64,000 nucleotides of DNA from Tetrapyrgos nigripes (taxonomy: Eukaryota; Basidiomycota; Agaricomycetes; Agaricales; Campanellaceae): contig JAACJM010000004.1 of assembly GCA_013368315.1 (NCBI GenBank), positions 744,001 to 808,000 of the forward strand, read 5' to 3'. Shown here one piece after another: positions 42,801-55,038 of the stretch. Numbering within the stretch: the first letter of the stretch is position 1; each line of letters begins with the position of its first letter. Made by a program: the position numbers and the translations under genes. The notes under the pieces were generated by a model, which worked only from the letters and a program-made list of their open reading frames with translations, was not told the origin of the DNA and made no database searches.

Positions 42801-45800
42801 TCACGCAGACGTCCAAACCGTCGCCGTCGATGCAAACCCATTATGATTGTCACTTTCCTTGACCACTGGCCTCCCATCCACGCTCACAATACTTGGCACA
42901 CCAACAGTGGAGATAGAATACAGCTGGATATCCCGTGAAGTACTATCGACGTTGACGATTTGGGTTTGACATAGTTTGTCCTTCAAGCGGTCTTGCTCGT
43001 AGTTGTAAAAGAAGCTGTAGAAGCCTCCACCTGTGTAGAAACGACCTTTTCAATGAGTAGGTGAGCTGTGGAAGGCATAATCGAGTGTACCAAAAACAAG
43101 GATGTCCTCAGACGATTTGATGGCCAACGCCCACGACGATTTCAAGTCTTCTGGAAACTCGGGGTCGTGGTAGATTTTGCTCAGAGAGAACGGTTTTGGG
43201 ACAACGGGTTTTGGCTGATAATAGGGCTGGTGGAAAATCAGCTTCAGTCCGACAGCCAGGATATAACCCGAGCGTACCGATTCCGTTTGAGCAAAGCCGA
43301 TATAATGATTTCGGGCGTTCACCAAGTTGTATTGGAAGATCGTAAAATGTTCAGCTTCAATCATAATCCTCGGTCAGTAGGAAGAATCAAAACGCTTCCT
43401 GAGTAAACTATACTGACATGCTGTAGAGAAGTTAGTTTGAAGAGAGATAACGAGAGGAGGCCTTACAGGTACCAATTAACCACACAGGACCTTGAGATTC
43501 TGATAAAATCCCTCTTCCAGCAAAGACGCTAATCTGCGACGTGCCATCGCGGTCGAGGTCATGGTCAGCTAACCAGACCCAAGTAGCCTGGTGGAAAGGG
43601 CATCCCAAAGCCTTAGAGGATCCACGACGACGATAAAAAGACCAACGTTACCTCAAAATATGCAGTAGATTTGGGTGTCAAGTGGATTGATAAGAAAGCC
43701 GCTGTGGAGTCTTCGTAGTCTTCGTTTCCACGGGGGCAAGTATCGGATTCCAGCTGTGAACCGGCAGCTAGAAAACTCTCTGTTTCAGCACAGAGACGAC
43801 AGGAAGGACTTGACAATAAACACCTCCTCCCAGTCTGATATGTGTATCCCACAAACCAGCCCCGGCTTGGACGCCTTCAGGTTCTCGAATATTCCATTCG
43901 ACGAGGATAGCACCAGGAGCTTGAGAAAGACGTGTATCAGCAATAATAATACACACAGACGTGCCTATAATCTTACTTGGTCCAACAGTAGAGAATAGAA
44001 TGTCGCTGATCTCAACTATTCCTTGGGAGCCTTCTTCGCCAACTCTGATCATGACCCTGGGGTCTGATGGGTCTCTGAAAGCATCACCAGTCCCAGCAAT
44101 GATGGACCACACTTCCCCAGTGATACGAGACCCGGGAGGAATCGTCAACGTGTTCGTAATGAGGTAGGTCCCCGCATCAACGAAAATGATTTTCTTGTCT
44201 GCAAACTAAAAGGGAAAAAAAATTAGTATCTCCGGTGAGGGACACGGAAGCTTGAAGCAAACCTCATCAAAGATGTGCTGCAGTGCCCTAGTATCATCCG
44301 TCTTCCCATCGCCTCTTGCACCAAGATCTTTCACGCTAACGATTTGGTCGAGGGAATAATCCTCGTACTGCGGTCGAGCCTTTGAAACAATTCTACCTTG
44401 GTCGTCCAGCAGTATCTTCGCTTTCTTGGGAGCGACGATTTCACCCTGAACGAAATGGTTTTCGGGGTCAGATCCACGGTAAACGTTTCCTTGAGCCCAA
44501 GCTTCGATCTTTCGGGTTCCTCCTTCCGAAACGAGTTGATTTTGAGGTCCAGCAGCGATAGCCACTTTGACATTTTGGAGGTCTATGTTGTTTAGTATGA
44601 TAGAGCCAGCGAGATAGCCTTGGCTTTTAGTTGAGGTATGGATGAAGATATTGGTGTCCTTCACCACGACGTCGATGAGAGCTTCAGATCCAACTGACTG
44701 CATACTTGATGTTAGTTTCCAGCGTAAGAAGCTAAAAATGGGCCTTCACCTGCGTATCAGGAGTCAAACCTCCAGTCAAGAGGTCAAAGCCAATCTATGC
44801 AGTAGTATTTGTCAAGTAAAGCCCGCCAATGACAGATGATCAACTGACACTGCAATTGTTGATCTCTATCTTCTGAAACGTCCATCCTACGAGTAAGTAA
44901 GCACTAGTAAAAGCTTGACGGCAAGGACATGAAGAGAAGTTGAGCATACGCACCCCAATTCCAAACTCCAAACACAGCAGTTTGTGCGTTGTTGAAAACA
45001 ACATTCCGCACAGTGAACTGCTGATTCCCAACCCACATGCCAAATTTGCCTCCGTTAAACTCGAGGTCACCCATGAAGCCACCACTGCACAGAAAGATGC
45101 AAATGAACAGTCTGTCCGGAGGTCCAGAGAAAGAAAACTGTTCCATACCTCCCATTCTCCATCCATATACCCTGATGAGCAGTATTAGGAGCATTGGACA
45201 TGTAAAACTTGATGTTTTGCAACGATGTTCCTTGCGAGACTTGCCAGTGTATACCAGTACCTTGTGAGACCTCTGGAGGTACTCTGTGAAACTAACAGTA
45301 AGAACAAAACCACAAAAGGAGGAGGACGAGACCGAGAAAGCTCACAATTGAGTATCAATCACAAAATTTTTTACAGAACGGTAACTAGACGAAACCTACG
45401 TCAGTCAGACGAATTCAGCTGTAATTGGAACTCCAAGTACGTACAAGTTGTTCTGGTTCACAAACCACTGCTTTCCATGTCCACCAGGAATGTAAGGGTC
45501 TGCGTCTATGATTGCCATGTCTCTGAATGATGCATCGGCTAGCAAGGTTGGAGGATTTCTGGCATCACCCTGAAGTTCGGACATGTTCAGAAATGGACAG
45601 GACGATTAATTGACAGTGTGCGTACCAAAAGTTGAGTGTAATAGTATGGTGTGATAGCCTTCTTCACCAAGTATGTCCTAGCCAGACATTAACGCTGAAG
45701 ACGACACGGATGAAGGGGATGACGATACCCTGGAGGGAAATAAACCACTGCAGGAGTAATCCTGCCATGGACAAATCTCAGCAGGAATTTGCAAGGTCCG

Positions 45801-46214
45801 ACATGGCACTCACGTAGACGATGTACTCTCTTTACCACCGCAACGACCACCATCAGAGATAGCGCGACTAATACAGAGTCAGCGTTCCGAGTTGAAGGGT
45901 CACCAAAGACAAATCTAAAACACCAACTTGATCGCACCACTATCATCAGTTCTACCATCACCCTTTGCGCCGTATTCCTTTACATTACGCCAAACTTTGT
46001 ACGTTGACGGTTTTGGATGAAAAGGTGATGTTCCCTGATGCTTGATGATCTCTCTCCAGTAAGGTGCTCCCGGTGCAGCCGTACCTGGTCTGAGTGGAGG
46101 AAGGTTAGCACGCGAGGCTGTCATGGGTGCTTGATAGTGCTGCTCTGTGTTGGAAAGCCGAGGCGTACGCCTGAACGGTAATAGACCACAAAGCGACCCA
46201 CAGTGACCTGTCAT
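42801..46214 (-). CDS. Exo-beta-1,3-glucanase, glycoside hydrolase family 55 (GH55-3, diverged)
   Basis: Same fold and domain order as GH55-1 and GH55-2 but clearly more distant. The first beta-helix opens with EYGAKGDGRTDDSGAIK and the second with DLGARGDGKTDDTRALQ. Shared blocks are GGFMGDLEFNGGKFGMWVGN, WVWLADHDLDRDGTSQISV, AEHFTIFQYNLVNARNHYIG, and an end in STATVWTSA. Many short introns are at positions like those of the other two. The first ATG in the opening exon is at 46214, but the resulting N-terminus (MTGHCGSLCGLLPFRR) is not a convincing signal peptide. The true start or a first exon may be missed. The mature part (PGTAAPGAPYWREIIKHQG) aligns with the others. It probably predates the duplication that made GH55-1 and GH55-2. 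Confidence 0.88.
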
Positions 46215-46824
46215 AATGATAGAACGCCCTCAATGAGTAATTAGGATGCATACCGCAGGTAGTCACTTATGGAAGGATTTAGGTCGCATCCTGTATATTA
46301 GTTCAACATCTTCCGTATGCTAGGTGGCCAGTTTACAAAGGGTTATTGCCTGGAACTCGCCCCAGACTGATGCTACTGAGTACGCGCTGTTTCCTTATTG
46401 GGACCGTCACGGAGAGTACATGATGATCACTTATTCCTTGGATGCCTTACTACTCGGCGTGGAACGCCCCAGAACACCTCCGCCTCATGTTACGCCATCG
46501 CAGTCATACGACAATTGATACATCCACAAATCCTGATTGGCATTCTTTCTCCATGGTCGGTGAGTAGGAGACCGTGAAAAGGTATGGAAAGAGTGGAATT
46601 GCACCTGAGCTTGATGGTATTATACACATTCTACTTACTTGGAGAGTTACTTTCCGTTTAGTGAACCGCGTATTGATACATATATACGTACAGGAACAAG
46701 CATTCAACGTCGTAAGTACACTCATTCAGTAACCTAGTGATTCGTGATAGACCGTAATTGATAGATATTTCTCTTCCACAGAACCCGAAAGAAAGGATTG
46801 AAGGACCCGCCCTGTCTACTCCAA
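46215..46824. other. Gap between GH55-3 start and GH55-2 end, with duplicated flank
   Basis: The right part (from about 46,500) repeats the 3' flank of GH55-1 in reverse complement. It includes CTTTCTCCATGGTCGGTGAG and GAGACCGTGAAAAGGTATGG. The promoter of GH55-3 must lie at the left side; no clear TATA box was seen. Confidence 0.5.
46420..46503 (+). pseudogene. Short internal fragment of PSD1
   Basis: Reads ITYSLDALLLGVERPRTPPP then HVTPSQ, matching the internal PSD1 segment at about 35,965-36,055 apart from one extra codon and a few substitutions. It stands next to the duplicated GH55 3' flank in the same mirrored order as the intact locus. About 1.1 kb of the intervening sequence is missing. 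Confidence 0.85.
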
Positions 46825-49800
46825 CTAAGACTGACTCCACGCAGTCACAGTCGAAGCAAACCCATCTCTATTTCCACTCTGATTTATAATACCGTTCTGG
46901 TTGACACTCAGTTGGAATGTAGTCGCGACGGTTGAGAGACTGTAAATGTGAAGCGATGATGACGAGTCTACGGTCATGATTTGTGACTGGCAGTTGAAGG
47001 TATCCAGACAGGCTTGGTTGTAGTTCTGATTGCAAGAGGTGAAGAAAGAGGAAGGAGATAATTTTATAAGTTTCAATGTCTCGTACGAGGCTACCAATCC
47101 TCACCTGGAAGAAACTGTAGAGGCCAGCACCAAAGACGATGATATCTGTCGAAGTTGCGACTCGTAATGCCCATCCACTACCTCCGACGAAGGTAGTTGG
47201 ATCATGGAAAGCAGAGTTGACGGAGAAGGGTGCTGGAGCATTGGGAGCTGGTTGATAATACGCCTGCAAGGATGTCAAGAATCGTCATTAGAGTGTACAA
47301 CTTGCAAGCCTGGGTATCACGTACCGTCTCTGTCTGTATCAAACCCATATAGTGGCTGGCCGCATTCACCAAGTTGTACTGATAGAGCGTATGATGCTCG
47401 GCTTATTAAAACACGATGATAAGAGAGCATACTCTCGTTTAAGCAAGACGGAACGTACAGGCAGTGCCAATCATCCAAACGGGGCCAGCCGACTCGGACA
47501 AGATGCCACGTCCTGAGTAGAGAGAAATTTGGGAAGAACCGTTTCCGTCAAGATCATGGTCAGCAAGCCACACCCAGGTCCCCTATAAGATGATCAGAAA
47601 TCAGCGCACGTACAGCTGCATAGACAAACTTCAGCGACTCACCTCCAAGTAGGCAGTGGAACCAGACGTTAGATGGAGTGCTAGGAATGCCGCGAAGCAG
47701 TTGGGACTGGGATTATTCGCTTGGGAGGTCGGGCAATTGGTCTCGAGATTTGTTCCAGCTGCTCCTCCAAGCCTACGATGATATCAGAACTTTGCATTTG
47801 AACGTCTGCCAAGAAAGTACACACCTAATGTGTGAGTCCCACATCCCAGCCCCTCCTTGCATACCGTTAGGCTGTTTTACGTTCCATTCCACGACGATAG
47901 CACCCGCAGCTGAGAGATTTAGTATAATTAGCAATTGAGCAGATGAAGACTGAAGATATTTCAGCTTACTAGGTCCTACAGTAGAGAAAATAATATCGGT
48001 GATCTCAACCACTCCTTGAGAACCCGGTGCGCCGACTTGTACGACAGCTTGAGGACTGTTCTGGTTTTGGAACGCAGATCCCTTGCCAGAAATAACAGAC
48101 CAACCCTCTCCGATCATCTGTGTACCCGCAGGAATCCTGAGGGTCGAAGTAACGATATAGGTACCTGCGTCAAAGAATATGATTTTACACCCTGCGAACT
48201 GTAACAAGATCGTCACCAAGGAGTTGAAGGGAATGGAAAGTCACAGCAGACCTTATCGAAAACAGCTTGAAGTGCTGCCGTGTCATCAGTTCGCCCATCT
48301 CCCCTCGCACCATTATCTTTGACGCTGACGAACTGACTAACAGCATAAGTTGCGTACTGAGGTCGCGTCCTTCCGAAAATTCTGCCTGATCCATCAAGGA
48401 GTGATGCGGGTTTGTTAGCAGCTGCAATATTGCCTTGCACGAAGCGTCCTGCTCCATTCGTTCCGGTGTAGACGTTACCCTGACCCCAGCTTGCGATGGT
48501 AGTGGTACCACCAGCTAATACTGTTGCACCACCGACCACGCCCTGTAATCGGAAGCGAGAGCCCGGTTATCGGTTGTTACTTAGCACTTGGAAGCCAGAG
48601 ACGACGTACCACTGCTGTCGGGACATTGTTAAGTCGCGCATTGTTGATCACTAATGAACCCGCTAGATGACCATTGCTAGGAACAGAAGAACGAACAAAA
48701 ATGGGTGTGTTGGTAACAACGGCGTCGATGATAGCTTCAGCTCCGACGGTTTGCGTGTCTTGTGTCAGTCCACCTGTTTGCAGATCGAATCCAACCTGAT
48801 ACAGCGTGAGCAGGGCGCGGCAATCTCTATACTAGGGGAATACCTGGCAATTATTGATTGTCACACCCTGGAAAGTCCAGCCTACAGAGAGAAAGTCAGT
48901 GATTCTCCCAAGACAGATACCACGAATGACATCACCCCAGTTCCAGATGCTAAAGACAGCGGTGTTGGCATTGTTGACCGTGATGTTCCTGACGGTGAAT
49001 CTGACGTCGATGAAGAACAATGATGTCAACAGGCTTCTTCGCTGAATAGGCTTTCTCAGACTTACTGTTGGTTGCCAACCCACATTCCAAATTTACCTGC
49101 ACGGTCGGAGAAATTATAGAATCGGGGACAAGAGAAGAGAAGACTCGAATAGACTAACCGCCATTGAAAACCAAATCACCCATGAAACCACCGCTGCGAA
49201 GCTTCTGTTAGCATCATGTGCTTCATGCACCGAAAATTTTTACTACCTTCCATTCTCCATCCATATGCCTGGTTCTCATGTGTGAGAGCTCGAGTAAATA
49301 TATCTCTTAAACGAAGCTCACCTTGGTGGGCAGTATTTGAGGCAGTAGACATGAAGAACTGTATGTTCACAAGACTGGTGGCTTGAGCGACTTGCCTGCT
49401 CCAGTGTGAGTATTTTGATAGTACTGACAGATCTATGAAGCTGAAACCCACCAGTGTATACCTGTGCCTTGGTTGTTGGTAGCGGGTACTCTGGAGTGAC
49501 ATGAATGAGAATATTGTGAATGGCGAAGTTTCATGCAGAATATACCTTCTAACGTCGATGATGAAGTTTCGAACAGATCGGAAGCTATGGAATGAGAGTA
49601 CTGAGAAATTCCGTCTACTCGCAAATGAGCTTTGGCAGACGCACAAGTTATTTTGATTCTATTGAATTGACTATGAATCAGCTAGATTGCATAAAGAGGA
49701 GTTGAAAAACGTACAGTGTACCACTGAGCTCCACCACCATTCGGAAGATAAGGGTCGGCGTCAATGACCGCCATACCGGCAAACGAAGCAGAGGCCAACA

Positions 49801-50375
49801 GAGTCGGAGGGTTTTTGGCATCGCCTGTGGTGAATGTAATATTAGAAAATAATTGTTTAAATCAAGAAAATTCATCACCAATCAGTTGAGTGTAATAGTA
49901 TGGAATGATAGGTGAAGAGATAAGGTACGTTCTGGAAGGATTCATTAGGAGGACATTATAAATGCTAAGATGAAGACACGCACCCAGAAGGGAAGTAGAC
50001 GACCGCAGGAGTCACACTTCGAAGCCAATTAGTTAAGAACAAAAAAGCTGTACGCTTTGAAAATACGTACGTGGAAGAAGAGCAAGATCCTTGGCCACAG
50101 CGGTTTCCAGTAGAGATAGCTGCATTGATAGCAGCTGTATCATCGGTAACACCGTCTCCGCGAGCACCAAAATCTTTGACGTTCCTGAATACCTGGTATC
50201 CAGAGGGATTGGGATTGAAAGCGGCAATTCCTTGATGCTTGATATTCTGCATCCAGAATGGGTCCGAGGCAGCTGCCGTCCCAGCACCCAACGGTGCAGA
50301 GCATGAAGTTCCCAGAGAAGCGACTAGAGGTGCGAGATGGGCGAGCAGTGCCCCCACGAGTGCAAAGAGAATCAT
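46825..50375 (-). CDS. Exo-beta-1,3-glucanase, glycoside hydrolase family 55 (GH55-2)
   Basis: Near-duplicate of GH55-1 with the same signal peptide (MILFALVGALLAHLAPLVAS), the same exon layout and the two beta-helix openings (DFGARGDGVTDDTAAIN; DNGARGDGRTDDTAALQ). Differences are scattered: FSIWNWG for FGSWNWG, and a standard GT donor where GH55-1 has GC. The stop directly after VTAWSQS is probably the ancestral end. The reading looks intact throughout, so both copies may be active. It is expected to be secreted and to act on beta-1,3-glucan like its twin. Confidence 0.92.
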
Positions 50376-50424
50376 GCTCGGGTGTCCGGGAAGGTTGGGA
50401 ACAGTCCCATGAATCTTTGCGGTC

Positions 50425-50431
50425 TTTATAC
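50425..50431 (-). promoter_or_regulatory. TATA box of GH55-2
   Basis: TATAAAG on the minus strand about 50-55 bases before the ATG at 50375, in GGTGGTATAAAGACCGC. The corresponding site of GH55-1 is GGTATGTGTATTTAAAGACC. Confidence 0.6.
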
Positions 50432-51522
50432 CACCCAGATATCGTTAAATGGAAAAATACCGTCTAAAGGCATCATCCTCCAGCATGACGACTTTTGATG
50501 ACTGCCGTGATTCCGGAAAGCAGATGGTTGACGATAATCTCAGAATGGGAAGGAAAGTACTTCAAATTTCATTTGGATCGTCATATGTGCTGGCAAACGA
50601 GAATCAGATGCTAGGGAAAGCATGGAAGAAAAGCACGCGGTGTTCTTCTTTAGTGTGCTTGGCCAATACCAGGCGTAGATGTAAGGCTTCAGATCCATTG
50701 CTCTAGTCCGTGGTACATCCGGAGATTTCGCAATAAGACGTACTATCCGGTCTAAGCGTCGTTATAGTAGGACAACAGTGAGGTTGCTTTCGACAGGAGT
50801 TATGATGATGAGGATTAAGTTTGGCATAAGTAGGATAAACTTCAGTTTGACTTGAGTAATCACGAATACCCAGATATCCAGGAACCATCCGAGAGTGACA
50901 TATGGGGCTGTAGTTGGCCATTCAATCCCTGAGAGCAGTGGAGACTCGATCTGGTTGATGTCGAAGATGCTCACGCGCAACGTAGTACGTGTCCCATTGG
51001 CATTACCTAGTCCCACGCGACTACAAAAGGTTTCTCGAGCCGTAAGTCCACTCAACGTCTCCGCGAGATCCGAATGCTTTTCCGGTTCAAGAGGTATAGC
51101 AAGACTATGAATTACTCTAGTAAAGGGAACTCTTAATCAGATCTTCCATATACAAGGTCCGTCTCAAAACCGTTGTACACTGAAGACAACTTGGAAGTCG
51201 GAACAAGGACCGACGAGATCTTGTGAACAAAACTCGACGTTAGGCTGAATACGACCACATGCGGACTGAAACTCAGATGCTCCGAACTCGACCAGCCGTT
51301 AATCCACTGGATTGCCGTTTCCAATCGTTGAATCCCCAATAACGGTCCAGACAAAAACTAGAGGAAACGAGTGACTATCGATGCCAATGCATCTGTACAA
51401 TTAACGCTATAATTTAACCTATTCTGTGCAACAAAACCGAAGCATGCAGTTTGTGTGTTTCACTGGTGATGGGAGCGTTTCGTGGGTGGCTCGTCAGCAT
51501 CTACATCACGCTCAACGTCAAC
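50432..51522. other. Upstream region of GH55-2 and gap to the DUF6533 gene
   Basis: The part up to about 50.99 kb belongs to the inverted duplication. Minus-strand frames here (for example one containing LTARETFCSRVGLGNANGTR and another with FVHKISSVLVPTSKLSSVYN) look like broken coding sequence. I cannot name a family or join them. Confidence 0.4.
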
Positions 51523-52945
51523 CTACCAAAAGGGCGTCATTATGGGTAAGCCCCAGCGGAAACCAAAGGACTCTCGACGGACCTGAACTTTGACACCAGG
51601 GTAATTTTCCGATGATTCATACCCATTTTCGAAACGAGACAAAGGAATGCTGAACCCGGAACGTATAGCGTTGTTTCGACTCGGCGGGGCAGGATGAGCG
51701 AAAGTATGACCAACGGATTCTGTCGTAGTAGGGTTTGCTTGATTACTTCCTCTAAGAGACAGCACCATTCGGCAACAAAGCACTTGTGAGAGGACAAGGG
51801 CGAGGAAGCCTGTGCAAAGTGATTAGCTTTAGACTCTCATCAACTTCGAAGGCTTACAGTTAATGTTTTGAATGTTGACATTTGACTGGAACATGAAGGC
51901 AGCCTAGGGAGTCGTCCATAAGCCCGTGTCAATAACGACAGAAAATGCAGTGAGACCCACATTGATCACATTCACGGTGGCAACGGCCTGTAAATTGGTT
52001 CAACATCAGGACAGTAGTGAGAGAAGGTAAATAAAAGCGCACCAAGAAGTACAGAAGACCTTCGCGCAGAAAGACCCTCACGATGTGGCTTTTGACGCCG
52101 TGATGCCTTTCCATACTTACAGCCTTATACATGGTAAGGAATGTGCAGATCAAGTCAAAGACTACCGGTGCAATCCAGAACCCTGTAACGACATGTCGGC
52201 CAGGTTCATCCGTTGCCGTGCAGGGTCCTGTGCTACCAAGCGCAGGAGGTACTTGATAGACCCCTTTTATAGCGACGTAGAGAAGGAAGGCAGCCTCGGC
52301 AAGTAACATGGCGCCAAGGGCAAGACCAACCAATAGTTTTCTACCCAAAAACGCGTACGTTCTGATGGCGAGGATGGACTCTGGGACAGCATCAATCAAG
52401 CACTGGTTATCGGAATGTTGCATTTACATACCTGAACCGAGCGTAACCCACATACATGTAGCAGCGATCAGATAATGTCTGCTTTAGCGTGTTGAGCTTG
52501 CATGACGAAGGAGAGTGATTATCAAACGTACAGAGATTTACACTGCGACTCGGTGAATTCGGCGTTGAAAAGCCATAGGTTGATGGCGAAAGCGACCAGC
52601 CCATAGTACCGCGTCCACAGATACAAGACTTTGATCATTGACCATTCTCGTTTCCAAATGAGTTCCACTTCCACTGGTGCCACGGAATTAGTTCATCCCT
52701 TTCAGGTACATATTGAGCACTTTGCCTTACTTCTCCAGCAAATGAGCCAATCCCAGACCGCAAGGGTCACCTTGTACAGAGATTCAATCAGGCTCAAACA
52801 ACACACAGAAATGGCGCACCATGCAAGAAGTGTAGACCTGCAAAACATGTACAAGACCTAATGCAGTGGCGATGGTCTCAGTGGTAACAGGATCTTGAGA
52901 GACAGACTGAGCAGCAACCCAATTCACCGCAGACATTCCAGACAT
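51523..52945 (-). CDS. DUF6533-domain membrane protein
   Basis: A family of multi-helix membrane proteins expanded in Agaricomycetes, function unknown. From ATG 52945 (MSGMSAVNWVAAQ) several short exons give: VTLAVWDWLICW; YYGLVAFAINLWLFNAEFTE; AIRTYAFLGRKLLVGLALG; AEAAFLLYVAIKGVYQVP; GPCTATDEPGRHVVTGFWIA; VFDLICTFLTMYKAV; and FLREGLLYFLAVATVNVINV. A hydrophilic Ser/Arg-rich tail ends in MTPFW at 51523. I count about seven hydrophobic segments. The layout (extracellular Cys-containing loops, cytoplasmic tail) is receptor-like, but that is inference. Exon borders near the N-terminus are less certain than the rest. Confidence 0.78.
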
Positions 52946-53753
52946 CTCGAGAGGATGTAGGGGAGGAAAAACTGTAGAACCGAACGCAAATGGCTTTATT
53001 TTATAGAGACCAAGGCCACGCCGAGCGGCAGCACACTTTTGAACCCTCTCGCTGCATAGATCATGCGAACGGCGCCTGAGCCGTCTTTTCTCTCGCCTTG
53101 TCCGTGTTGGATTAGTCGGTAGAACAGATGTCTGGAATTCTGGAACACTCCGGTAAAAAAGGGCGGTAACAACGCTAAAGACGAAAGCTCCAATTGCTTC
53201 CAAAGTGACATATTCTGGACATATTCCTGTAAGCATGTACTGAGTAAGGCTGCATAGAAGCAAATCAGTATCATACTCACAAAATTTTCGAGTATCTTCT
53301 TCCATGCGACTACTACCAGTCGCAAAGAGTCTCCGAGTCCGATTCTGCAGTCGAGTATGATCTGCTCGGGCCTGGCTCGGGCTCAATAGGGTCGCGTCAA
53401 GGTCGCACCTTCTTTAACGCGCATGATTGCATTTCCTTCAGCTTCCCGAATACACCAAAATGTTCGGGCTTTTCACCGGCTGGTAGTAGTAGATGAAGCC
53501 TCACTGGTAGTCTATCTATCGCCAACAAGAGACATTGCACACGGAAGGTACTGGGCTCTAGACTGGTGAGTATACACATAGCTAGTTGGAGTCAGGAGAT
53601 TGGTCAGCTCTCAGAAGATCGGCGGGTTCCATGGTTTCCCGGAAGAAATTTACGGAGAAGGGTCCTCGGTTCATACTTGTACATGTATGATCGGAGAGCT
53701 GAAGTTTGAGTCGCCAGCGCCTTTTGTTCCCTGACCATCTTGCTCGTCCTGCC
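52946..53753. other. Divergent gap between DUF6533 and NmrA-like genes
   Basis: A 200-codon minus-strand frame (52784-53386) overlaps the first DUF6533 exon in another phase. It is Arg-rich with no motif, so I do not call it. The promoters of both genes should lie here; no TATA box was recognised. Confidence 0.45.
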
Positions 53754-54895
53754 ATGTCCAAACTCATTGCTGTCACTGGTGCTACTGGCCAGTAAGTTAA
53801 CAGTAAAGGATGTATTCGGAAAATAGTCACTCACACTTTCATGATGCAGACAAGGAGGCTCAGTCATCAGCTTCCTGTTGAAGGAATCTGCAGGAACCTT
53901 TGCCATCCGTGCAATCACCCGGAATCCAGATTCTCCAGCTTCCAAGGCTCTTGCAGCCAAGGGGATCGAAGTCGTGAGAGCTGAGCTCTCTTCTTTAGAA
54001 GAGACAACCAAGGCATTTGAAGGAGCATGGGGTGTATTCGGCGTGACTCAATTCTACGAGCACGGGTACGAGAAGGAACAGCTGCACGGCAAGAACATTG
54101 TAGAAGCCGCCAAGGCAGCCAATGTCAAGCACATCGTCTGGTCGACCGTAGAAGGTAGAGAAGGGGAATGCAAAGCCATCAGCTGGGTTTCCAAGGCGCA
54201 AATCGAAGATCAGGTTATCGCATCGGGGATTCCATGGACTTTCGTGTACATTCCTATGTACTACGAGAACTTTTGGACGAGTTTCTTCGCTCCAGGCTAC
54301 AACGAGGATAAAGGCTTTAACTGGACTGTTGGATTCATGCCTGACGTGCCTATCTTTGCCTTCTCGGTAGCAGACGTGGGGGGATGGGTTGTTCCTGCGT
54401 TCAAAAACTCTGAAGAATGGAATGGTGAGCCCATGGTGACCGGATTACGCCAATGGAATGAATACTGACAGGATCTGCTATAATTACAGGCAAAAAAATC
54501 AAAATTGTCGTTGATTACTTGTCTCTTCGTGACATCGCACAGCAGTTCAGCGAGGTCATTGGAGAGAAAGCATTCCTGGCGCTGGAACTCTCCAGAGAGG
54601 CCTTTGAAGCTTCGCGAGGGGAGCCAGGCTCCGTTCAAGAGTTCATGTATTTCTCTTGGGAATTTGTCGCTCGTGCTGGTCCCGACAGTGGCGTTAGAGT
54701 AAGCTTTACAATCTCGCAAGAGCCCAATCCAAAAATTTGACTGTTGTATTTCAGAGCAAGGAGCAGACTCTCTCGATATACCCTCAAGCAAAGTCGTATC
54801 GTGAATGGTTGAAGGATAGTCAGATGGTCAAGGATCACATTGGTAGACTGAAAGCTGAGGCCACTGCAAAAAAAGGCACAAGCCTAAAGCCATGA
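53754..54895 (+). CDS. NmrA-like NAD(P)-binding protein
   Basis: Atypical short-chain dehydrogenase fold, related to the nitrogen-metabolite repressor NmrA and to HSCARG. Members act as NADP(H)-sensing regulators or as reductases, and sequence does not decide between these. Four exons (53754-53791, 53850-54424, 54490-54698, 54755-54895) sum to 320 residues. Dinucleotide-binding motif GATGQQGG at residues 9-16, then AIRAITRNPDSPASKALAAK, GAWGVFGVTQFYE, VKHIVWSTVEG, and YYENFWTSFFAPGYNEDKGF near the expected inhibitor-like core. No catalytic YxxxK pattern was noticed, as in NmrA itself. The gene starts in a good context (CTGCC before ATG). Confidence 0.9.
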
Positions 54896-55038
54896 CATTG
54901 ACGACATACATATATGCGTGACTATACTCGGGCTGGATAAACCTATAAATTTAATAAATCATGACCCAATCATTTCAAAACGTACCTATGCCCCGCAACC
55001 TGATGTCGTCATACTACTGCCCTTGTAACTGAATCGTC

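Larger units (their letters stand above)
46420..50990 (-). repeat. Right arm of large inverted duplication (GH55-2)
   Basis: Reverse-complement partner of 30,440-34,865. It extends through the PSD1 fragment at its low-coordinate end and fades out near 50.99 kb. The arms are separated by about 11.5 kb carrying PSD1, the mucin gene and GH55-3. Confidence 0.85.

Noticed and set aside
52784..53386. A 200-codon minus-strand frame upstream of the DUF6533 gene
   Set aside because: It overlaps the first DUF6533 exon in another phase, is Arg-rich and has no recognisable domain.
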